Positions 1 to 5,809 of a stretch of 8,002 bases of DNA are shown piece by piece; the first letter of the stretch is position 1; every line of letters starts with the position of its first letter. Below the pieces are notes generated by a model. It did not search any database and was not told the DNA's origin. It saw only the letters and a list, made by a program, of their open reading frames with translations. The stretch comes from JAAZMA01 sp964564325 (GTDB taxonomy: Bacteria > Bacillota > Clostridia > Tissierellales > Tepidimicrobiaceae): assembly GCA_964564325.1 (NCBI GenBank), contig CAZMBD010000095.1:1-8002 (forward strand), written 5' to 3'. The position numbers and the translations under genes are program-made.

Positions 1-8
1 TTATATCA

Positions 9-116
9 CTATTCTCCATTTATAAGATCAGCTCCTGATTTTATTTTATGGTAATTAGTTCTATAACCTTTCTCATCTATGTCCCTTAATTTATATACTA
101 ATCTTAATTTTTTCAC
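9..116 (-). CDS. Small basic hypothetical protein (35 aa)
   Basis: I do not recognise this product. It is a short, lysine/arginine-rich ORF without membrane segment or cysteines, ending in TAG at 9-11. I chose the GTG at 114-116 because AAGG lies 7 nt upstream of it; an in-frame ATG at 120-122 has the same AAGG only 1 nt away and would add two residues. It follows the permease at 159-1508 by about 40 nt in the same direction, so it could be the last or next gene of that operon. The start lies in an imperfect palindrome (115-125 against 128-142) that could hide the ribosome site. It may equally be the remnant of a larger gene or chance coding. A further ATG at 17-19 runs off the window and cannot be judged. 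Confidence 0.3.
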   Translation of the reverse strand: MKKLRLVYKLRDIDEKGYRTNYHKIKSGADLINGE

Positions 117-158
117 TATCATACCTTGGTATAAATCATAGTTTTTAGAAGTTATATT

Positions 159-1508
159 TTAAATTTCTTTTACCTTAAAATATTTTAGACCTATTACTAG
201 GAATAAAATTGCACTACTTATTAGTATAATTGCAGCTGTCAGCATAGTTACATTATGGGTTCCTGCTACTATTCTAGCACCATTGTTCATGGTAAAGGGA
301 CATAGATTATAATGTTTTCCATGTAAAAAAGGCCTAAATAAATAATAAAATCCACCATATATTCCTACTGTAGCAAATAAACTTACAATAACATTATTGA
401 AAATAGCCGAAATAAGCTGTATAAATGCTATTACAAATATTATAAATAATAGATTGTAAAAAAATGTTAGTAATAAAAACTTATCAAAGCCTATTAAGTC
501 AATATTTCTCTGATATAAAGGCCATTTAAATTGTGAACTATCCACTTTGCTATAAGGTATTTTATAGAATGCTATTTGCTCATATTTCTCATATTTTTTT
601 AAATTTTCCTCCATGTAATTAAAAGATGGTTTAATTTTTTTTAATCCTTGATTATCATATACTATAGGATAATTTATGGGCTGAAATTTTACATTAAATT
701 TTAAGTATATATTAAAAATAGTTAAAGGGAGCATTATTACAAATAGAACTACAATTACAGTTGCAAAAAATTTACCTATATAATATTTCCATCTTGGTAT
801 AGATTGGGTTATAAGTAGTTTTGTACTTCCTTCTTTTACATCTTTATTGATTAAATCATAGCTTAATAGTATAGTAACAACAACTACAAGTATTGGGATA
901 ATTTCTGTTATCCAATTATATAGTACATAAAGATTGTTAAATTCATTTTTCTCGATCACATCTAAATTATTTATAGATAAATAATAATAATATCTAGCTT
1001 CAAATATTCCGCTAATAACATTGTAAAGATTAAATCTACCATTATTTGAGAAGTCTATATCTTCATATTTTGTACCATCACTGACCTTATCCCAAAGCTC
1101 CTCATTAGCAATTTGGCATAAGTATTTTGAAAGAACGTCATCACGATTCTCTATAGAATTTGCATATAGATTGGCATGCAATAAATTATTAAAAGAGCTT
1201 ATTTCATTTAATTTTACTAAGTCATGGTTAAAATAAGCCTTTCGACCAACTTCAAAATTATATGATAATATACTATTAAAACTATCACTATGGCGGTCAT
1301 CAAATGTTATAGAAGAATTATCAAGGTAGCTTTCATCTCTACCCTGTTCTATAATACCTGGCTGATAATTTAATATAATATCTATCTCATTGGCTTCATA
1401 GCTTCTTTCAATATTTATGTATAGTAAAATTATCATAATCAAAATCATTATCCAAAGAACTGGGTTTTTAAATTTCCTTTTTACTTCATTTTTAAAAATA
1501 TAATACAT
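159..1508 (-). CDS. ABC-2 type transporter permease with large outer domain
   Basis: Predicted 449-residue integral membrane subunit of an ABC exporter. One hydrophobic helix at about 16-32 follows a basic N-terminus (KNEVKRKFKN). A polar, probably extracytoplasmic domain of about 165 residues comes next, then helix 2 at about 199-219. A cytoplasmic loop (KEGSTKLLITQS, about 225-236) follows, with at least four more helices to the C-terminus. This layout and the 'EGS..LL.TQ..PR' loop are typical of ABC-2 permeases. The start is set by GGAGGAG 5 nt before the ATG at 1506-1508; an in-frame ATG 12 codons earlier would begin upstream of this ribosome site. The gene lies 185 nt downstream of the RiPP precursor in the same direction, so export of the modified peptide is a reasonable inference, but substrate and ATPase partner are not visible. 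The permease at 5810-7102 has the same architecture and loop motif. Confidence 0.85.
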   Translation of the reverse strand: MYYIFKNEVKRKFKNPVLWIMILIMIILLYINIERSYEANEIDIILNYQPGIIEQGRDESYLDNSSITFDDRHSDSFNSILSYNFEVGRKAYFNHDLVKLNEISSFNNLLHANLYANSIENRDDVLSKYLCQIANEELWDKVSDGTKYEDIDFSNNGRFNLYNVISGIFEARYYYYLSINNLDVIEKNEFNNLYVLYNWITEIIPILVVVVTILLSYDLINKDVKEGSTKLLITQSIPRWKYYIGKFFATVIVVLFVIMLPLTIFNIYLKFNVKFQPINYPIVYDNQGLKKIKPSFNYMEENLKKYEKYEQIAFYKIPYSKVDSSQFKWPLYQRNIDLIGFDKFLLLTFFYNLLFIIFVIAFIQLISAIFNNVIVSLFATVGIYGGFYYLFRPFLHGKHYNLCPFTMNNGARIVAGTHNVTMLTAAIILISSAILFLVIGLKYFKVKEI

Positions 1509-1643
1509 TAATCTCCTCCACCTTCCACCTTGATATATTGTCATAGATTTAATTTATACAAAATACTATTTTTAAAATTATAAACTTGTATTAGCCATTT
1601 TTTCATCTTTATTTAAAAACAAGTCATTTCATTATATAAATAT
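1509..1643 (-). other. AT-rich intergenic leader before the permease
   Basis: No gene is visible. A TATAAT hexamer reading on the minus strand (1577-1582) could be a -10 box for the permease, but the -35 region 17-18 nt upstream is poor, so an own promoter is only possible. Short complementary pieces (acttgt at 1585-1590, acaagt at 1619-1624) are too weak to call a terminator. The permease may therefore be read through from the peptide operon or from its own weak promoter. Confidence 0.25.
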
Positions 1644-1657
1644 AACAAAACCCGTGG
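1644..1657. repeat. Inverted repeat, left arm, flanking the RiPP precursor gene
   Basis: AACAAAACCCGTGG on the plus strand is the exact reverse complement of 1929-1942, 14 of 14 bases. It is GC-rich in the middle, unusual in this AT-rich region, and I see no other copy in the window. It lies 36 nt past the precursor stop. In the minus-strand transcript it reads as CCACGGG followed by TTTTGTTATATT, like the descending arm and U-run of an intrinsic terminator. Confidence 0.85.
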
Positions 1658-1693
1658 TATTTAATCATTTAATAGCAACGAAATTGATTTTGA

Positions 1694-1879
1694 CTAGATA
1701 GAATTAGGAGATATTCCCTTATCATCAGCTATATTATATGTGCGATTATCAGCTAATTCTGCTGTCTTTACAGTTAGTTTTTCATCTCCTTGACAGCTAC
1801 AAGTACACCAACACCCACACCTATTTCTAAATGTCTCTATAGTATTAAAGTTTTTCTTTTTAACTCTAATATTCTTCAT
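1694..1879 (-). CDS. Cys-rich RiPP precursor peptide (CLI_3235/Clo7bot-like)
   Basis: A 61-residue ribosomal peptide, the likely substrate of the radical SAM maturase encoded upstream. Residues 1-20 are a basic leader (KNIRVKKKNF, then a TIETF segment). Residues 21-29 are CGCWCTCSC, five cysteines in strict alternation, and residues 30-61 form a polar tail rich in Asp, Asn and Thr. A basic leader with an 'IET/VEA' segment before a dense C-x-C core is what I recall for clostridial CLI_3235-type bacteriocin precursors. The start is taken at the ATG preceded by GGTGG 5 nt upstream; an in-frame ATG 15 codons earlier has no comparable site and its translation does not look like a leader. The 32-residue tail after the cysteines is unusual for a simple leader-core design. 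Chemistry inferred from the family: thioether cross-links on Cys. The gene lies between 14-bp inverted repeats. Confidence 0.8.
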   Translation of the reverse strand: MKNIRVKKKNFNTIETFRNRCGCWCTCSCQGDEKLTVKTAELADNRTYNIADDKGISPNSI

Positions 1880-1928
1880 TTTTCCACCATTTCCTTTCAT
1901 TTCCCAAAAGTAATAAACGAACATTTAT

Positions 1929-1942
1929 CCACGGGTTTTGTT
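1929..1942. repeat. Inverted repeat, right arm, flanking the RiPP precursor gene
   Basis: CCACGGGTTTTGTT on the plus strand pairs perfectly with 1644-1657. It lies in the 78-nt gap between the stop of the TIGR04066-type gene (1958) and the precursor start (1879). The enclosed interval is 271 nt and holds the precursor gene and its ribosome site. No target-site duplication is obvious just outside the arms. Confidence 0.85.
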
Positions 1943-1957
1943 TATGCTAATAGATAA

Positions 1958-3043
1958 TTAAGTAAAACTATCTATTAATTCTTTAATCATATTATCTATT
2001 CTGTCTTGTTCATATAAACAATCAATTTTAGGATCCATTTCCTTACTTGATAATAATATTTCTTGTAAATCTTCATGCTTTAAATACATAGGATTGTCTA
2101 ATTGAGTTTTTATAGTATTGTCATTTTGAAAAAATGAATTTGTCATATTAAATACATCTACCTTTTTTCCCAATACTGCTTTAAAATAATTGCTTAAATT
2201 ATAAAAATATTCCTGATCAATACTATCATATGGAACATTAAGTATGAAGTAATCTGGCCTAACACTTTGACCAATCATAAAACCGTATATTCCAAATGAA
2301 TTATCATAGTATCTATCATATCTTATTAATCCCTTAGGTAAATCCATTATAATAATATCAGGATTAAGTTTATTTTCTACTGCTTGGATAAATCTATTTA
2401 AAGCCCATATCTGATTTTCAGGGGGTACTTTAATGTCCATAAATTCTTTTGGATACTTTAAACAATCAAAAAATTTCCCATCATTTTCATTACTTATCAT
2501 TTCAACCCTATATCCCATTTTTTCTAAACCAATTTTTAATTGTAATGAAATATAAAAATTATCAATCATTTCAACTATATTACCTACAAATATCATTAAT
2601 TTTTCTGGAGAGTAAAATGGTAGATTTAATTCATCAATCTTATCCATATAATTTATTATTACTTTTTCTTTGACATCTTTTACAGGTTCAAGTAGTGAAG
2701 TATCGTCAAATAATTTTATATAATTCTCTTTATCACAGTAATTAAGAATTTTTAAATTATTTTCTTTAGTTTTTTTAACAATTTCTATTAATTCACTTTC
2801 CATAAATTCATTTAAATTATCTGATATTACTATAAGCTCATATTTACTAAAATCTATATCTAAATAACTTTTTACTTTTTTACCTAAATTTTTACCATTT
2901 ACCGCATATGATATATCTTTTCCTATTAAGCCAAGTCCATTTGGTGAAATTACTTCAAATTCAATATTTAATGATTGTAAAGCCCTTATAAATCCATAAG
3001 ATTTATGCGAATATGGATAAAACAAATAATTGCTAATATTCAT
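1958..3043 (-). CDS. Peptide maturation system protein, TIGR04066-like
   Basis: A 361-residue soluble protein that I assign to the TIGR04066-type family, which accompanies CcpM radical SAM enzymes and Cys-rich precursors in clostridia; its biochemical role is not established. The N-terminal half opens with a YPYSHKSYG segment and contains Rossmann-like strands (YELIVISDN). The C-terminal half begins near residue 148 with LMIFVGNIVEMIDNF, followed by a long helix and GYRVEMIS. Later come DIIIMDLPKGL and PDYFILNVPY. This alternation resembles a P-loop/MinD-like or glycosyltransferase-like alpha/beta fold, but the usual GKT/GKS of a P-loop is absent. The ATG at 3041-3043 is preferred because AAGGGTGAT lies just upstream; the GTG at 3050-3052 falls inside that site. 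It overlaps the maturase stop by 11 nt, implying translational coupling and a joint function. Confidence 0.75.
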   Translation of the reverse strand: MNISNYLFYPYSHKSYGFIRALQSLNIEFEVISPNGLGLIGKDISYAVNGKNLGKKVKSYLDIDFSKYELIVISDNLNEFMESELIEIVKKTKENNLKILNYCDKENYIKLFDDTSLLEPVKDVKEKVIINYMDKIDELNLPFYSPEKLMIFVGNIVEMIDNFYISLQLKIGLEKMGYRVEMISNENDGKFFDCLKYPKEFMDIKVPPENQIWALNRFIQAVENKLNPDIIIMDLPKGLIRYDRYYDNSFGIYGFMIGQSVRPDYFILNVPYDSIDQEYFYNLSNYFKAVLGKKVDVFNMTNSFFQNDNTIKTQLDNPMYLKHEDLQEILLSSKEMDPKIDCLYEQDRIDNMIKELIDSFT

Positions 3044-4463
3044 TTTTATCACCCTTTATTTTTTTGGAATGGTTTTCTTTAATACTTTCAATATCTATTA
3101 ATTTACTTTCAAAATTTCTTCTTCTATTTTCACATTCAGCTTCAGATATTAAAATTCTATTGGTTTGTTTTTGATAACTTCTTACGCAAAATCCACACTC
3201 TCTAAATGCAAAGCAATTTCTACACAGTTCTCTATTATAGTTTGATATATTAAGAATTTTTTCTACTTCATCAATCTCAATACCTTTTTCTACATCTCCA
3301 ATTATATTAAACTCATTTGTTTCACTAATTCTTTCGCAGGGATAGAAAAATCCATCTACATCTACAAAAAGTCTCTGAATGCTTGAAATACAAGGCCCTG
3401 ATGGACAGCCAATATATCCCAATCCCATAGATTTGTCTAGACCTGATAATAATTCTTGATATTTTTCTGAGAACATAGCTTCAATAAATTTCTTATCCAA
3501 TAATTTTTCATCATTTAAAATATATGAATAATATGATTTCTCCATTTCCATATATTGTTTTCTGAAGTTTTCTGTAAATTTAAACTTATTCTCTATAGTA
3601 TAATCCTCTAGTATTGAAGCTCTAATACTAACTCTATTTAAAATTGTATAGTCTTTAAACAATAATGCGTAGTCTCCTAGTCTTACAGTGGGATCTATTA
3701 CCATGTTTAATGAAATGTTTGTAAACAGTTTTTTATGATTTTTTTCAATAGTTTTTAGATTAGCTATCACTTTATCAAATACACTTTTTTCGCTATTAAA
3801 AAACTTTCTATTCTTATCATTTAAATATTTTGGTCCATCAAGACTAATAAGAATATTAAAATTTTCATTTTCAAAAAAATTCATAATCTCTTCTGTAAAT
3901 AAAGTTGCATTTGTTGTCAATGAAAAACTAACAGATTTCCCTACAAATATTTTCCTACAATAGTTAACTGTTTTCTTTATTAAATCAAATCTTATTAATG
4001 GTTCTCCACCATAAAATGAAACAGAAATATCTTCACTATCTACTGAATTATCTTTAAGAATATGAAGTGCCTTCTTTATGGTTTCGAAATCTATATCTCT
4101 ATTTTGATGTAGTCTATCAGTTCCATCATTATAAGTATATGGGCAATACTCACAGCGTAAATTACAATTTTGCGTTAATTGAATTATTAACATTTTCATC
4201 TTTCTACTCAAGTAAGTTTCAAGCAAATCCGTGGCTGGATGTTTAATTTCCTTAACTCGATTATCCGAAAGATACCCTTCTTCCTTTAACATTTGAATTT
4301 CTTTTTCAATATCCAAATCCCTATTATTTTCTTCTATTTCATCTCTAAGTATTTTTTTCAAATATTCATATACATCCTTTTCCACTTGAACGTTTTCATT
4401 TCGATTAACATCATAGAAGTAGTAATTTTTAGGTATTTCAAATAAATGAATAAATGATTTCAA
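3033..4463 (-). CDS. ccpM: Radical SAM/SPASM Cys-rich peptide maturase
   Basis: A 476-residue enzyme expected to cleave S-adenosylmethionine and modify the Cys-rich precursor encoded downstream. Residues 1-75 look like a winged-helix recognition domain (PqqD/RRE-like) for the leader. The radical SAM cluster motif is CNLRCEYC (C100, C104, C107). YGGEP at 151-155, SLTTN at 181-185 and SLDG at 207-210 are standard SAM-barrel motifs. The C-terminal SPASM domain carries C353, C358, C376 (within GFFYPC), C414, C417, C423, C426 and C444, enough for two auxiliary iron-sulfur clusters. Length and layout match the clostridial CcpM group. The start is TTG at 4461-4463, supported by GAGGGGG 7 nt upstream. 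Its end overlaps the next gene. No frameshift or missing cluster ligand is visible, so it looks functional. Confidence 0.9.
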   Translation of the reverse strand: MKSFIHLFEIPKNYYFYDVNRNENVQVEKDVYEYLKKILRDEIEENNRDLDIEKEIQMLKEEGYLSDNRVKEIKHPATDLLETYLSRKMKMLIIQLTQNCNLRCEYCPYTYNDGTDRLHQNRDIDFETIKKALHILKDNSVDSEDISVSFYGGEPLIRFDLIKKTVNYCRKIFVGKSVSFSLTTNATLFTEEIMNFFENENFNILISLDGPKYLNDKNRKFFNSEKSVFDKVIANLKTIEKNHKKLFTNISLNMVIDPTVRLGDYALLFKDYTILNRVSIRASILEDYTIENKFKFTENFRKQYMEMEKSYYSYILNDEKLLDKKFIEAMFSEKYQELLSGLDKSMGLGYIGCPSGPCISSIQRLFVDVDGFFYPCERISETNEFNIIGDVEKGIEIDEVEKILNISNYNRELCRNCFAFRECGFCVRSYQKQTNRILISEAECENRRRNFESKLIDIESIKENHSKKIKGDKNEY

Positions 4464-4516
4464 GAATATCCCCCTCTCAACAGCCTATTTCCTTCTTATA
4501 AATATACTATCAAAAG

Positions 4517-4536
4517 ATTCTTTCAAAATTCTTTCA
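4517..4536. repeat. Tandem 9-bp direct repeats in the maturase leader
   Basis: ATTCTTTCA occurs at 4517-4525 and again at 4528-4536, an 11-bp period, about one helical turn, so both copies face the same side of DNA. They lie 54-73 bp upstream of the maturase start. On the minus strand the first copy overlaps a TTGAAA (4521-4526), and a TATATT (4501-4506) lies 14 nt further on, too close for a standard promoter. This looks like a possible operator, but no regulator is shown to bind it. Confidence 0.35.
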
Positions 4537-4558
4537 TTTTGTATTAATTTTAATGAAA

Positions 4559-4594
4559 ATTTTAGAATAATTCTTTTATCCTGTATTCTAAAAT
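4559..4594 (-). terminator. AT-rich hairpin between secreted peptide and maturase
   Basis: ATTTTAGAAT and ATTCTAAAAT (4559-4568 and 4585-4594) form a perfect 10-bp stem, extendable by one A-T pair, with a loop of about 14 nt. In the minus-strand transcript it begins 19 nt past the stop of the 49-residue peptide and is followed by UUUUCAUU. The AT-only stem with a single G-C pair makes it a weak terminator at best; it may act as an attenuator that lets less transcript into the maturase genes. Confidence 0.35.
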
Positions 4595-4612
4595 AGTTTC
4601 AGGAATAAATTT

Positions 4613-4762
4613 TTAATCTACCATTAAATTTATGCTCCTTGAAATATCAATTCCTTTTGGGAATATTGGTTCCTCATCATCAGATGCCTGTACAATAGAA
4701 ACACCCAATATAAGAAATAGAACAATAGTAAAAGTTATAATTTTCTTAAGTATTTTTTTCAT
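4613..4762 (-). CDS. Small secreted peptide, candidate signalling propeptide (49 aa)
   Basis: The ORF begins MKKILKKIITFTIVLFLILG, a classic short signal peptide with a basic n-region and hydrophobic core, and has a probable signal peptidase I site after VQA (about residue 26). About 23 residues would remain: an acidic SDDEEPIF segment, then PKGIDISRSINLMVD at the C-terminus. This size and layout match exported propeptides of RRNPP quorum-sensing systems, whose C-terminal fragment is re-imported and bound by a TPR regulator, and the remains of such a regulator are divergent at 4785-5740. It has no cysteines, so it is not a second maturase substrate of the same type. The ribosome site (GATGAGAG) is moderate. 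It is upstream of and codirectional with the maturase (150-nt gap). Alternatives are a secreted leaderless bacteriocin or an unrelated small exported protein. Confidence 0.6.
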   Translation of the reverse strand: MKKILKKIITFTIVLFLILGVSIVQASDDEEPIFPKGIDISRSINLMVD

Positions 4763-4784
4763 TATATACACTCTCATCTTTTAT

Positions 4785-5740
4785 AATGTAATAAAACTTG
4801 CTTTATAAAGATTAAATAAACCAATTTCATACTTCTTAAATAATGAACATGATAAAGCTCAAACAATTGACAAAAGTTCTAAATCCTTTTTTGAACATGC
4901 TTCTTTTTTGACTAAAAATAAAGAATATAACAAATGCATTAACTATATAAATCAAGATTTGAAGTCAAGCGAAGAAGAGCTTCAAAATCTATATCATGGA
5001 AGACTATTATATATTTTGGCTAAATGCAAAATAAGAGTTGATAATTATAATTCAGTGGATAACCTTCTTGATAATGCTATCAGAATTCTAGAAACTAATA
5101 ATGATTATTATTATTTATCAAATACCTATTTCTATAAAGCTAATGTTTTCTTTAATGATGATAAATTTGAAAAGCCTGAAACTTATATTAAGGAAGCCAT
5201 CAAAGAATTGAAAAAATCACATATTAATGATATATTATTAGAAATAAAATTATTTTTCTCTTTAGGATTTACATTGTATAAGCAAAATAAATATGAAGAA
5301 TCTATTATACATTTAAACTATGCAATAGAACTATCAGAGGAATACAAAGCCTTTAATAATTATGGTGAAGCTCATATGCTTTTGGGCATTATGTATAAAA
5401 ATATAAATGAAATAGACAAAGCAATTAATTATACTGAAAAAGCTATTTCTATTTTTCATGCTCTAGGTGATAATTATTCAAAGGCAGCATGCCAAAAAAA
5501 CATTGGAAACTATTATTTAATTATTAGCGATTTTTCTAATGCTGAAAAATATTTAAATGAAGCCCTAAGATATTTTGATGAAAATAAAAATCAAAAAATA
5601 ACACATACTATCCGATCTGATATACAAGAATTACTTGTAAAAAATGGTGATTATGAAAAAGCATATATATATATTCTGAAAAATCTAAAGAATTTCTTGA
5701 ACATTCTTTTAATGATAAGCAAGTAAGTGAAAGAACCTAA
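4785..5740 (+). pseudogene. Broken HTH/TPR regulator (RRNPP-like)
   Basis: The reading frame at 4785-4850 gives NVIKLAL-stop-RLNKPISYFLNNE, which matches the end of an XRE helix-turn-helix domain and its linker to TPRs (usual form 'TLIKLAxRLNKPISYFL'). The stop is TAA at 4806-4808. Upstream of about 4785 no HTH can be read; that DNA belongs to the divergent secreted-peptide gene. From 4809 the frame is open through about six TPR-like helical pairs (for example YLSNTYFYKANVFFNDDKF, GEAHMLLGIMYKNINEIDKA). At the (AT)6 run it shifts: as written it ends NILLMISK at 5726, whereas removing one AT continues as SEKSKEFLEHSFNDKQ and ends at 5740, a family-like C-terminus. No ribosome site precedes the TTG at 4908 or any other in-frame start. 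Intact relatives bind peptides through the TPRs and DNA through the HTH; this copy should do neither normally. Confidence 0.75.
5663..5674. repeat. (AT)6 dinucleotide run causing a frameshift
   Basis: Six AT units occur inside the TPR gene. With five units the frame would stay in register with the plausible C-terminal helix; with six it shifts and ends early. Such runs are prone to slipped-strand change, so the lesion could be recent, reversible, or a sequencing/assembly error. Confidence 0.6.
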
Positions 5741-5764
5741 ATGGAGTCCTTGGGCTCCATTTAG
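5737..5764. terminator. Intergenic hairpin between convergent units
   Basis: CTAAATGGAG (5737-5746) pairs perfectly with CTCCATTTAG (5755-5764) over 10 bp, with an 8-nt loop that could close further by G-C pairs. It lies between the end of the plus-strand TPR remnant and the end of the minus-strand permease operon, where a shared bidirectional terminator is expected. The T-tract is weak on both sides (TCTTAT on plus, GTTCTTTC on minus), so efficiency is uncertain. Confidence 0.55.
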
Positions 5765-5778
5765 TCTTATAAAGCTCA

Positions 5779-5796
5779 CTAAATCTTTATCGACAT
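5779..5796 (-). pseudogene. Vestigial gene start: strong ribosome site plus MSIKI-stop
   Basis: GGGAGG (5805-5810) overlaps the stop of the upstream permease and lies 8 nt before an ATG at 5794-5796, ideal for the next gene of the operon. The frame, however, reads only M-S-I-K-I before TAG. This start resembles the N-terminus of many ABC ATPases, so it may be the stump of a lost ATPase or other gene, cut at the junction with the TPR remnant. A chance match cannot be excluded. Confidence 0.3.
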
Positions 5797-5809
5797 AGTT
5801 TATACCTCC

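Noticed and set aside
1..19. Start of another minus-strand gene at ATG 17-19
   Set aside because: Six codons only, and the nearest GGAG is 12 nt away, too far to support the start.
1694..1879. SCIFF (six Cys in forty-five) precursor
   Set aside because: There are five cysteines packed as C-x-C in nine residues, not six spread through the peptide, and the maturase partner set is different.
1880..1924. Upstream in-frame ATG adding 15 residues to the precursor
   Set aside because: The added residues (MFVYYFWE...) do not look like a leader, and the good GGTGG site precedes the internal ATG.
2449..2673. Plus-strand ORF of 74 codons
   Set aside because: It lies antisense within the TIGR04066-like gene, has no ribosome site and no recognisable motifs; it is a shadow of the coding strand.
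4908..5726. A functional TPR protein starting at TTG 4908
   Set aside because: There is no ribosome site before 4908, and family-like sequence continues upstream of it to the stop at 4806, so this is the open part of a broken gene.
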